This document shows positions 1-5,826 of a stretch of DNA of 7,321 nucleotides, piece after piece. The position numbers were made by a program, and so were the translations under genes. The notes beneath the pieces are model-generated. The model made no database searches, was not told the origin of the DNA, and saw only the letters and a program-made list of their open reading frames with translations. The stretch comes from Nitrososphaerota archaeon (GTDB taxonomy: Archaea; Thermoproteota; Nitrososphaeria; Nitrososphaerales; CADDZS01). Every line of letters begins with the position of its first letter. Position 1 is the first letter of the stretch. The stretch lies in the NCBI GenBank assembly GCA_027886795.1, contig JAPCJU010000056.1, positions 1 to 7,321 of the forward strand, read 5' to 3'.

Positions 1-1002
1 GATCGGAATTTGAGCTCCGCAAGAATTGCACTTGTTATTTTCATCCATGTTCCAGCCGGTAATGTCAAAGCCATATCTTCGAACGACGATTTTGCCGCAG
101 CCATGGCAGTATGTATGCTCAAGATCATGTCCAGGGACATTCCCGAGATAGACGTATTCCAATCCCTCCTCTTTCGCGATCCTATGGTGCTCCTCCAGAG
201 TCTTCGTGGGTGTCACTGGAAATTCCATCATCTTGTAATCGGGATGAAAGCGGAGAAAGTGAATCGGGGTCATCGGCCCAAGATTATCGTAGACCCATCT
301 TGATAATTTCCTTGCGTAATCCAAATTGTCGCCGACCTCTGGAATAATCAGATCTGTAATCTCGACATGTATCTTTGTCTTGTTTTTGATGTCGGATAAT
401 GATTGGAAAATTGGTTCAGCTCCAGGGATGCCTATGTACTTTCTGACGAAACCTGGCTCACCATTTCCCTTGAAATCAACCGTTATGCAATCGAGAAATT
501 CGCCCATCATCTTGACTGTTTCCGGAGTTGCAAATCCGTTCGAAACGAAGATATTGAAGAGCCCTTTCTTGTGAGCCTCTATTCCGATGTCTCTAGCAAA
601 TTCGATGAAAATGGTCGGCTCATTGTAAGTATAGGCTATTCCTTGGCACCCTTGCATCATCGCAAGCCTCGAAACATCCTGCGGCTCGATGTCCATTCCC
701 TCCACCTTTCGCCGCTGCGAAATATCGTAATTCTGGCAGTAGCGGCACAACCAGTTACAGCCACTCGTTGCGACTGAAAATATTCTGGTACCCGGTCGAT
801 AATGAGTAACGGGCTTTTTCTCGATCGGGTCGATGTGTCCGGTGAAAAGCTTCCCGTAGGATAACAACTGGAGTTTTCCTCCGATGTTTTGGCGGATACC
901 ACAGAGCCCGATCTGACCCTCACCGACCTGGCAGTATCTAGCGCAGGCGGTGCACTTTACCCGGCCCTCAACAAGTGGCTGATACAGCTCTGCCTCTTTC
1001 AT
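1..1002 (-). CDS. amrS: AmmeMemoRadiSam system radical SAM enzyme (AmrS), 3' end cut by window edge
   Basis: This is the radical SAM member of the set usually found with AMMECR1-like and Memo-like proteins; its substrate is not something the sequence shows. Read on the minus strand from ATG at 1002, 334 codons are open to base 1 without a stop. Residues 17-34 carry four cysteines (C17, C20, C24, C34). The 4Fe-4S/SAM motif CxxxCxxC is C82-C86-C89 (CNWLCRYCQN). The family motif YTYNEPTIF follows shortly after, and a C-terminal zinc ribbon is formed by C299, C302, C325 and C328. The sequence ends in AQIPI, close to the usual family C-terminus, so probably only a few residues are missing. The ATG is the first possible start: an in-frame TAG lies seven codons upstream. 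Neither AMMECR1 nor Memo is in the window; they may lie to the left or elsewhere. Family assignment is confident, the biochemical role is not. Confidence 0.93.
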   Translation of the reverse strand, partial: MKEAELYQPLVEGRVKCTACARYCQVGEGQIGLCGIRQNIGGKLQLLSYGKLFTGHIDPIEKKPVTHYRPGTRIFSVATSGCNWLCRYCQNYDISQRRKVEGMDIEPQDVSRLAMMQGCQGIAYTYNEPTIFIEFARDIGIEAHKKGLFNIFVSNGFATPETVKMMGEFLDCITVDFKGNGEPGFVRKYIGIPGAEPIFQSLSDIKNKTKIHVEITDLIIPEVGDNLDYARKLSRWVYDNLGPMTPIHFLRFHPDYKMMEFPVTPTKTLEEHHRIAKEEGLEYVYLGNVPGHDLEHTYCHGCGKIVVRRYGFDITGWNMDENNKCNSCGAQIPI

Positions 1003-1064
1003 GAAACTTTTCCGAGCCTAAACTTACTCCAAGCGATAAGCGTGCAAATAAGGCTTTTAGCCAA
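999..1064 (-). CDS. Possible 21-residue leader ORF upstream of amrS
   Basis: On the minus strand AGGAGG (1075-1070) sits five bases before a TTG at 1064, the textbook spacing for an archaeal or bacterial ribosome binding site. The ORF from that TTG encodes LAKSLICTLIAWSKFRLGKVS and stops at TGA (1001-999), which overlaps the amrS start in an ATGA arrangement. amrS itself has no comparably good site directly upstream. The ORF could couple translation into amrS or act as a leader peptide. It has no recognisable domain, its start codon is weak, and a chance match is quite possible. Confidence 0.25.
   Translation of the reverse strand: MAKSLICTLIAWSKFRLGKVS
1042..1060. promoter_or_regulatory. 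AT-rich element in the divergent amrS/nth intergenic region
   Basis: The 91-base gap between the two divergent starts must hold both promoters unless either gene is leaderless from elsewhere. The most TATA-like stretches are CAAATAAGG (1045-1053) and CTTTTAG (1054-1060), about 35-50 bases before nth and 40-60 before amrS. The second forms a GGCTTTTAGCC mini-hairpin. No precise match to an archaeal BRE/TATA consensus is visible, so this is only a location for the promoters. Confidence 0.3.
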
Positions 1065-1093
1065 AATTTCCTCCTGTTTTAATCGAGAGCTCA

Positions 1094-1759
1094 ATGTCAT
1101 TTCCTACGATGACTGGTGAGGAAGTTGCAAATGCTCTAGATCCGCTCTATCCCCGGATCAAAACACCGCTACGTCACGAAAACGTATTCCAGCTTCTGAT
1201 AGCAACTGTATTGTCTGCTCAAACAACAGATCTCCAAGTAAACGCGGTGACGCCTTTGCTCTTTGGCGAGTATCCGGATGCAGCGGCACTTTCGAAAGCT
1301 ACGATCAAAGCACTGGAAAAAATTGTAAAATCGACTGGATTTTTCCACGTCAAGGCAAGAAGAATAAAACAAATTTCTGAAAAGATTTGCAAGGATTTTC
1401 ACGGAGAGGTTCCGAAATCGATGGAGGAACTGCTCACTTTGCCCGGAGTGGGTAGAAAGACTGCTAACATAGTCCTCAGTGCCGGGTTTGACAAAATTGA
1501 AGGGATCGCGGTAGACACTCATGTACTTCGGCTGTCAAGGAGAATTGGACTAACTGAAGAAAAGACGCCCGAAAAGATCGAGCTTGACCTGATGAAGATC
1601 ACACCAAAAATCATGTGGCCTAGGCTGACCCTTCTATTGATCCTTCACGGAAGGACAATCTGCTTCTCTAGAGGCCCGTTATGCGAGAAATGCGTCCTGT
1701 CACCCAAGTGTTACTACTTCAATAATATTAGAAATCAAGTCGTGCCTCCAGAAAAATAG
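1094..1759 (+). CDS. nth: Endonuclease III, DNA glycosylase/AP lyase
   Basis: This base-excision repair enzyme removes oxidised pyrimidines and nicks the resulting abasic site by beta-elimination, acting on DNA in the cytoplasm. The 221-residue length is normal. The hallmark LSAQTTD is at 40-46. The helix-hairpin-helix LPGVGRKTANI lies at 116-126 and includes catalytic Lys122. The VDTH segment supplies catalytic Asp141. The C-terminal iron-sulfur loop is intact as C190-x6-C197-x2-C200-x5-C206. Every key residue is present, so the enzyme should be active. ATG at 1094 is used here; a second in-frame ATG at 1109 (Met6) is also possible because neither has a strong ribosome binding site. The gene diverges from amrS and is followed by a T-run at 1800-1805, so it is probably transcribed alone. 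Confidence 0.96.
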   Translation: MSFPTMTGEEVANALDPLYPRIKTPLRHENVFQLLIATVLSAQTTDLQVNAVTPLLFGEYPDAAALSKATIKALEKIVKSTGFFHVKARRIKQISEKICKDFHGEVPKSMEELLTLPGVGRKTANIVLSAGFDKIEGIAVDTHVLRLSRRIGLTEEKTPEKIELDLMKITPKIMWPRLTLLLILHGRTICFSRGPLCEKCVLSPKCYYFNNIRNQVVPPEK

Positions 1760-1799
1760 CTATATTTGAAAATGTTCATTAGTCGAGAATTCTGAGCAC

Positions 1800-1805
1800 T
1801 TTTTT
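1800..1805 (+). terminator. T6 run, probable nth transcription terminator
   Basis: A run of six T lies 41 bases after the nth stop codon, with no stem-loop before it. Archaeal RNA polymerase commonly terminates at such T-tracts alone. It lies upstream of the AT-rich promoter-like box of the next gene, consistent with separate transcription units. Confidence 0.5.
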
Positions 1806-1811
1806 GACCGG

Positions 1812-1827
1812 GTAAGAACGGGCTTAC
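1812..1827. repeat. Small inverted repeat GTAAG-N6-CTTAC upstream of the luciferase-like gene
   Basis: Five-base arms GTAAG (1812-1816) and CTTAC (1823-1827) flank AACGGG. The repeat sits just upstream of the AT-rich box at 1831-1843, where an operator or activator site would be expected. The arms are short and this could be chance. Confidence 0.2.
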
Positions 1828-1830
1828 TGA

Positions 1831-1843
1831 TTGAATAAAAAAA
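1831..1843 (+). promoter_or_regulatory. AT-rich box (TTGAATAAAAAAA), candidate TATA element of the luciferase-like gene
   Basis: This is the most AT-rich stretch in the nth/luciferase-like gap and the only TATA-like sequence there. Its centre is roughly 12-22 bases before the two candidate TTG starts, so transcription beginning about 25 bases downstream would give an mRNA with almost no leader, or would favour the second start at 1859. Confidence 0.4.
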
Positions 1844-1849
1844 TGGCAT

Positions 1850-2791
1850 TTGATCACTTTGAGGTTTGGTATCGCACTTGAAAATTTCACGCCGCCTGGA
1901 AGATCTCCGTCGAGCGAATCAATTCTCCAGATGGCTAAAACTGCCGAATCCTACGGTTTCGAGTCAGTCTGGACTTGGGACCATCTCCTTTTGGGGTCAC
2001 GTAAAGTCTTCCCGGTCTTGGAATCTCTTTCTACTCTAGAATTCATCGGTGCCAAGACTTCAAAAATAAAATTAGGCACGAGCGTTCTCATAATGGCGCT
2101 TCGCAATCCGCTTGTCTTGGCAAAGACGCTATCAACAATCCAAATCCTCACGGGCGGCCGATTGGTTCTCGGAGCAGCTACAGGATGGTACGAAAGGGAG
2201 TTTCGAGCAACGGGAGTTGACTATAAGAAAAGAGGGAAAATATTTGAAGAAGAATTTCAGCTGGTCAGAAAACTTCTGGAAGATTCAGATGTGAATTTTC
2301 GTTCCGGCCGGATAGTTCTCGAGCACGCGACGCTCGAACCTCGCTCAACTGTCCGGATTCCCATGTTGATGGGGGGATACTCTGATGCAGTTCTAGAAAG
2401 AGTGGGAAGGCTTTCTGACGGATGGATTTCGTATTATTACAGACCGGAAGATTTTCGAGACTCCTTTACGAAAGTTATTGTTAGTGCGCAGAGTTCCAAT
2501 CGAGATCCTGACAAAATGAAAAGTGTGGATGTTGTGCCTCTTGCAGTCGCGAATACTTTTGATGAGGGAGATCGGCTCGCTAGAGATTTCACATCGAAAT
2601 ACATGGACTTGCCCAACAACACCCAATGCAACGTAGGTTCATCGGTTAAGGGGAGAATACCCGAGTGCATTGATCAGGTTCGAAAGTATGAATCGATGGG
2701 AGTTCAAGAGCTCGTGTTCATACCGAGTAATTATGACATCGCGCAGGTAGAACTCGCTGGAAAGGAAATACTGCCTGCTTTTCTGAAGTAA
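1850..2791 (+). CDS. Luciferase-like (LLM class) flavin/F420-dependent oxidoreductase
   Basis: A cytosolic TIM-barrel redox enzyme of the bacterial luciferase-like family, which uses reduced FMN or coenzyme F420. In archaea many members are F420-dependent, including relatives of methylenetetrahydromethanopterin reductase. Substrate cannot be read from the sequence. The family landmarks are in order: N-terminal RFGIAL strand (5-10), VWTWDHLLL (40-48), LGTSVLIMALRNPLVLAK (75-92), GGRLVLGAATGW (102-113), and MLMGGYSDAVLERVGRLSDGW region (172-192). The 313-residue length is normal. The start is a TTG: TTG at 1850 follows an in-frame stop at 1832-1834, and a second TTG at 1859 would give MRFGIAL, closer to typical family N-termini. 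An ATG at 1843 is out of frame and opens only 12 codons. The gene appears monocistronic, with an upstream promoter box and a T7 run after its stop. Confidence 0.88.
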   Translation: MITLRFGIALENFTPPGRSPSSESILQMAKTAESYGFESVWTWDHLLLGSRKVFPVLESLSTLEFIGAKTSKIKLGTSVLIMALRNPLVLAKTLSTIQILTGGRLVLGAATGWYEREFRATGVDYKKRGKIFEEEFQLVRKLLEDSDVNFRSGRIVLEHATLEPRSTVRIPMLMGGYSDAVLERVGRLSDGWISYYYRPEDFRDSFTKVIVSAQSSNRDPDKMKSVDVVPLAVANTFDEGDRLARDFTSKYMDLPNNTQCNVGSSVKGRIPECIDQVRKYESMGVQELVFIPSNYDIAQVELAGKEILPAFLK

Positions 2792-2818
2792 GTTTAGAAC
2801 GAGACTTTGGTCGTTGTA

Positions 2819-2825
2819 TTTTTTT
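2819..2825 (+). terminator. T7 run, probable terminator of the luciferase-like gene
   Basis: Seven T begin 28 bases after the TAA at 2789-2791. The last T is also the final base of the convergent minus-strand gene's stop codon (TCA at 2825-2827 on the plus strand), so the terminator reaches the end of the facing gene. No clear T-run on the minus strand is seen in the 33-base gap for the opposite gene. Confidence 0.5.
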
Positions 2826-3862
2826 CAAGCGTTCTTTACAATGATCGTTCCATGCATCCACAAGTGGTATTGGCAATAGTAGTTGTAGGTTCCGGCGTGC
2901 GTAAAGGTAAACGAAAAGGCTCCTCCAGGCGAGATAGCACCAGAAGAGAACAATCCTGTACTACTAGTCACGGTATCATAAGCAAACGAGTGGCTTGTCC
3001 ACTGGATTGTATTGTTCACTCCTATTTGCACAACAATAGTCTGAGGAGAATATTGCCAACTAACGGGAGTTTCCACGATGTAGATCACAGAAACATTGGG
3101 GCTTCTCTGGTTGCTGGCAGTAACTATGACGTATCCGGTAATTGCAAAGTATCCCACTAGTAAAACCATCAGAATTATTGAAAGCAGAGGTACTATCTTG
3201 TTTTGAGAACTATCATTTCTCTTATCTGAATGAGAATTAAACTCCAATTCTTCGAGGCGCCGGTTTTCCCTTGTAAGATTGAAGTAAAGATATCCGACAA
3301 AATAGGCTGGAGCTGGGGCGAACATTGCGATGCCCAGGATCTGTTGTTGAGCAACAGTGTAAAGGGGATAGACCGGGGTTGATATCAGAAACAACGCGAA
3401 TCCATAAAACATGTGCGCGGAGATTGTTAGGGCAAGGACAATCATCTTGTAGTTATCCTGGAGCATCGGGATGCAAATCCCTATCAGGATCCCGATCAAC
3501 AGAAAGCAGAAGTGTTCGACAATGTGGACGATAACGCTTTCGACAGCAGCATCCCAAAAATAGGGCAGATGCCAAAAGATTAACAGACCTCCTATGATCA
3601 GCAGTCCCAGTACGCCGAATTTCGTACTCTTGATCCGATCTATCTTTCCGCTTTTTAGGATTGGATAACCGATCAAAACCCCAGAGATAGCAATGATGAT
3701 GTGCTGCAGCATGTGGATTCCAAGATTAATTTCCGTCGTCACCTCCAACGGAGGGAAGGTAGTAATGAAAATGAATAGAATAAGGCCGAAGACCGGAAGA
3801 TTTCCTAAAGTTTTGAAAAGCCTGTTCTCACGTCGGGCTTCCGATGCAAGTGTGGTATTCAC
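2825..3862 (-). CDS. CtaG-like/DUF1404 membrane protein fused to an external cupredoxin domain
   Basis: A 345-residue two-part protein. Residues 1-247 form about seven membrane helices (near 22-38, 48-67, 83-101, 109-133, 138-160, 172-195, 222-247). Histidine pairs stand in the places seen in CtaG-type oxidase assembly factors: HMLQH (50-54), WHLP (97-100), HIVEH (113-117) and H150. Positive loops at 70-80 and 199-215 put the C-terminus outside. Residues 256-345 are a plastocyanin/amicyanin-like cupredoxin with the short ligand loop C330-x2-H333-x2-M336. The first copper His, expected eight residues after W288, is Asp296. I infer a role in copper delivery to, or assembly of, a membrane oxidase, or electron transfer outside the cell. 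The start is GTG at 3862, preceded by GGGAGAGATC at 3880-3871, a fair ribosome binding site about 8 bases away. The gene is convergent with the luciferase-like gene. Confidence 0.85.
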   Translation of the reverse strand: MNTTLASEARRENRLFKTLGNLPVFGLILFIFITTFPPLEVTTEINLGIHMLQHIIIAISGVLIGYPILKSGKIDRIKSTKFGVLGLLIIGGLLIFWHLPYFWDAAVESVIVHIVEHFCFLLIGILIGICIPMLQDNYKMIVLALTISAHMFYGFALFLISTPVYPLYTVAQQQILGIAMFAPAPAYFVGYLYFNLTRENRRLEELEFNSHSDKRNDSSQNKIVPLLSIILMVLLVGYFAITGYVIVTASNQRSPNVSVIYIVETPVSWQYSPQTIVVQIGVNNTIQWTSHSFAYDTVTSSTGLFSSGAISPGGAFSFTFTHAGTYNYYCQYHLWMHGTIIVKNA

Positions 3863-3935
3863 ATCAGATTGATCTCTCCCACGACAGAATCAATCGATAT
3901 GGAATCGTCTCCTGTGCAATGGGTATACTTTCGCA

Positions 3936-3947
3936 TTAACGTGTTAA
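3936..3947. promoter_or_regulatory. 12-bp inverted repeat TTAAC-GT-GTTAA upstream of the cupredoxin fusion gene
   Basis: A perfect five-base inverted repeat around GT lies 74 bases before the GTG start. On the minus strand it overlaps TTTTTAAC (3950-3943), the best TATA-like box in this 164-base gap, so a bound dimer would cover the promoter. The same T5 could instead serve as the terminator of the upstream minus-strand gene at 4027-4425. The rest of the gap (3863-4026) shows no gene. Confidence 0.3.
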
Positions 3948-4026
3948 AAACGATTTTAGGAGTTATGGCAGCATTTAATCACCCTGATTTCTTATCATGC
4001 GATTCTTTCCTCTGCCGGTTAAGAAG

Positions 4027-4425
4027 TCAGAAATGAATCGCAAGTTGAGTATCGTTGCCCCCAAAAATAATCGTGCCGTTTTGAACCGTTGAATAAAGAT
4101 AAATTTTCAGGCTCTGACCCGGGGGTAACGACTCGGGTAATATCGGAACTGCGCCGACGCAGAGAGGGTTCGTAATTGATATTGAAAGGTTCCGTACCTC
4201 TTTCAAGCCAGAGTTCATCAAGACCACATAGAAGCCATAGACATTTTCATCGCAACTATAGTCGTAGCGCAGCGCGATTCTTGAGAAAGAATTTTCTATA
4301 GATTGTCCATAATCGCGACTATTCTGTGCATATTGCCCTAAGATCAAAGCCGTCAACGAGGTTGCGGCAAGCGCAACGACAACGATAGTAAGAAAGTGTC
4401 CGAGTTTCAACTTGAATATCACCAT
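4027..4425 (-). CDS. Small exported membrane-anchored protein with pilin-like N-terminus, function unknown
   Basis: I do not recognise a named family. The 132-residue protein begins with a short basic segment (K5, K7), then Gly9 followed by a hydrophobic helix at about 11-30. This resembles the class III signal of archaeal type IV pilin-like proteins, though the cleavage motif is not clear-cut and an uncleaved signal anchor is equally possible. The rest (35-132) is rich in beta-prone stretches, has two cysteines (C58, C89) that could form a disulfide outside the cell, and sequons at N80, N116 and N124. The pattern LMNSGLKEVRNLSISI (69-84) followed by LPPGQSLKIYL (100-110) resembles CARDB-type or similar immunoglobulin-like surface domains. 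It starts at ATG 4425; GTG at the second codon is an alternative. It lies on the same strand as the cupredoxin fusion but 164 bases upstream, so co-transcription is uncertain. Confidence 0.7.
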   Translation of the reverse strand: MVIFKLKLGHFLTIVVVALAATSLTALILGQYAQNSRDYGQSIENSFSRIALRYDYSCDENVYGFYVVLMNSGLKEVRNLSISITNPLCVGAVPILPESLPPGQSLKIYLYSTVQNGTIIFGGNDTQLAIHF

Positions 4426-4471
4426 AGGTTGTTAGCGGATGTTTGCTTTCCAGTGAAACACCATCAAATCA

Positions 4472-4487
4472 ATCATCTAGCGATGAT
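4472..4487. promoter_or_regulatory. Inverted repeat ATCATC-N4-GATGAT in divergent promoter region
   Basis: Six-base perfect arms at 4472-4477 and 4482-4487 flank TAGC. The repeat lies 47 bases upstream of the minus-strand gene starting at 4425, just downstream (on the minus strand) of CTTTTAGAG (4499-4491), a weak TATA-like box. That would place it between promoter and transcript start, a usual repressor position. No function can be assigned from sequence alone. Confidence 0.3.
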
Positions 4488-4524
4488 AGACTCTAAAAGA
4501 TCCAGCAAGCACTCCGCTGTCTGG

Positions 4525-4536
4525 TTGATGTATCAA
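4525..4536. promoter_or_regulatory. 12-bp inverted repeat TTGAT-GT-ATCAA in divergent promoter region
   Basis: A perfect five-base inverted repeat around a GT core lies midway between the divergent starts at 4425 and 4635. It has the same N5-GT-N5 layout as the repeat at 3936-3947, although the half-sites differ. Confidence 0.25.
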
Positions 4537-4577
4537 TTTCAGATCGCTCGGATTGAGAGAGATTTGGCATACTAAAT

Positions 4578-4586
4578 TCTTAAATC
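4578..4586 (+). promoter_or_regulatory. Candidate TATA box (TTCTTAAAT) of the MoxR/DUF58 operon
   Basis: The best AT-rich, TATA-like stretch in the 209-base divergent gap lies about 50 bases before the ATG at 4635. Initiation about 25 bases downstream would leave a short leader. The first gene has no ribosome binding site immediately upstream, as is common for archaeal genes with short leaders. Confidence 0.35.
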
Positions 4587-4634
4587 TCGTCAGACATCAA
4601 CTCAGACTCTCGTCCTAGTTTATGGTTTTTCTAA

Positions 4635-5441
4635 ATGCGGGAATCGAGAAAATCTCAGCTTGCTAGCTTCGTGATTCTTATGGGCATTGGACTCTTGTCC
4701 TTGCTCCTTTTATTCGCTATGAATTTCTTGGCGTGGCCGGTCGGATCAGCCATTGGAAAAGTTGCCACATTTACTCCCAGTCCACAAAAGGTTCCATTCG
4801 GAGTTCTAAGCGTCACCGTTGTTTCTAATCAAACTCTGATAACTACCTCTAACTTAGTTAACAACACAGGTATTTCGTTCCCGTTTTCGACAACCGAGCC
4901 TCTGACTGGAATTCCGATTGCTGTTTCCAAGGGCACCCTACAACCATTTGTGACAAATCGGACGGACAATGTTGGACAAATCCTCGAAAATATTCCCCCA
5001 GATACTTACAATTTAAGGCTAGGCGATTGGCGATTGAATAACATGAACATCAGCGTCCAAGTTTACTCAAACAAAGTCACCGCTGTTAATGTTACGTTGA
5101 ACGCGACTTCTTACACCGTTCAACAATTCGATATTTTTGATCCGGATTCCACTGGTTTTGTTGTCGGGTGGGAGCAAGTATATGCACAATTGCTGTCTTC
5201 GCAGTTGATCACTGCTAAGGGCCCTCAAACATTTATGGATACCAATCTCGCACCTGCGACCCCCATCGAAGGAATTGGCCAAAGTATGGTGACTCCCATA
5301 TCAATAGCATCCGTCCAGTTAGGAAACGGGTCACAGTGGGTGCAATTTCAAGTAAAGGCACCTTTGAATATCGGAAACATAAAAGCGATGAGTCTACTGT
5401 CATTGAAGACATTCTATTCGGTGAATACTAGTGCCATTTGA
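4635..5441 (+). CDS. Membrane-anchored exported beta-sandwich protein, first gene of MoxR/DUF58 operon
   Basis: A 268-residue protein with basic N-terminus (RESRK), one hydrophobic segment at about 10-33, and a long external part. Residues about 90-160 read as a carboxypeptidase-regulatory-like/prealbumin-type beta-sandwich: a GIPIAVSKG strand (92-100), then an NIPPDTYNLRL turn (119-129) typical of that fold. Eight N-glycosylation sequons (N65, N76, N108, N138, N152, N156, N231, N264) support an extracytoplasmic location. A stop codon immediately precedes the ATG at 4635, so the start is fixed unless a later one is used. The last 11 bases overlap the next gene, which has its own helix and a DUF4129-like domain, so the two probably act as one complex or as two halves of one ancestral protein. 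No enzymatic motif is visible; a surface, substrate-binding or sensor role is an inference. Confidence 0.8.
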   Translation: MRESRKSQLASFVILMGIGLLSLLLLFAMNFLAWPVGSAIGKVATFTPSPQKVPFGVLSVTVVSNQTLITTSNLVNNTGISFPFSTTEPLTGIPIAVSKGTLQPFVTNRTDNVGQILENIPPDTYNLRLGDWRLNNMNISVQVYSNKVTAVNVTLNATSYTVQQFDIFDPDSTGFVVGWEQVYAQLLSSQLITAKGPQTFMDTNLAPATPIEGIGQSMVTPISIASVQLGNGSQWVQFQVKAPLNIGNIKAMSLLSLKTFYSVNTSAI

Positions 5442-5826
5442 TACGCAAACTGTCTTTTACTTGCTGCTTGTGGCAAATGTTGCAATTTATTTAGGGCTGT
5501 TGCTTGGAATTATAAGGGGAAGAAGATTCAGGCTGCCATCAAATCCAACTGTCGAAGAAGCGTTTAAGATTCTTGAAAAATCCTTGACCCGCACATTCCC
5601 CGACTTGCCCGCGGGATATACGTGGAAGGAGGTCGTAAACAGGTTGAAAGCCTCAAATCTGGATCTAGACTGGTATGAAATAGAAGATACTGTTAGAAAG
5701 TACGAAGAATTCAGATACGGTGGAATAGATTACAAAAACGCGAATGTTGATGCAATTTTGCGACTTGCCGTGAGTTTGAAGAAGGTGGAGAAGGATGCTC
5801 GCATATCTCAAATCCAAAGTACTTGA
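5431..5826 (+). CDS. Single-helix membrane protein with cytoplasmic DUF4129-like domain
   Basis: A 131-residue protein with one membrane helix (about 8-28) followed by RGRRFR, which puts the C-terminal part in the cytoplasm. Residues about 40-118 match the DUF4129 pattern: an amphipathic helix VEEAFKILEKSL (41-52), an AGYTWKEVV turn-helix (61-69) and the signature YEEFRYGG (91-98). DUF4129 domains are regularly found beside MoxR, DUF58 and transglutaminase genes, and their exact role is unknown. The start is GTG at 5431, with GGTGA at 5420-5424 as ribosome binding site. An in-frame TGA at 5422-5424 rules out a longer reading. It overlaps the upstream gene by 11 bases and the moxR start by 32, which suggests coupled translation. 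It is short because the external part usually fused in front is encoded by the previous gene. Confidence 0.8.
   Translation: MPFDTQTVFYLLLVANVAIYLGLLLGIIRGRRFRLPSNPTVEEAFKILEKSLTRTFPDLPAGYTWKEVVNRLKASNLDLDWYEIEDTVRKYEEFRYGGIDYKNANVDAILRLAVSLKKVEKDARISQIQST

Noticed and set aside
10..777. Plus-strand open frames at 10-303, 111-347, 326-574 and 403-777
   Set aside because: All lie opposite the amrS gene, whose minus-strand frame carries the full set of family motifs; their translations show no coherent domain.
657..923. Minus-strand frame of 88 residues
   Set aside because: Shadow of amrS in another frame on the same strand; amrS motifs cover this exact stretch.
1051..1061. GGCTTTTAGCC mini-hairpin as a terminator
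   Set aside because: A four-base stem with a three-base loop between divergent genes; there is no gene ending there to terminate.
889..1119. Plus-strand frame of 76 residues spanning the amrS/nth gap
   Set aside because: Overlaps the amrS N-terminus and the nth start in other frames and has no recognisable features.
1169..1522. Minus-strand frame of 117 residues inside nth
   Set aside because: Antisense to a complete endonuclease III with all catalytic and cluster residues.
2807..3160. Plus-strand frame of 117 residues
   Set aside because: Antisense to the cupredoxin domain; the minus strand encodes the copper-loop motif and membrane helices.
4426..4634. Possible RNA gene or riboswitch in the 209-base divergent gap
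   Set aside because: Only short inverted repeats and TATA-like boxes are visible; no tRNA arms, conserved aptamer core or long stem was found by eye.
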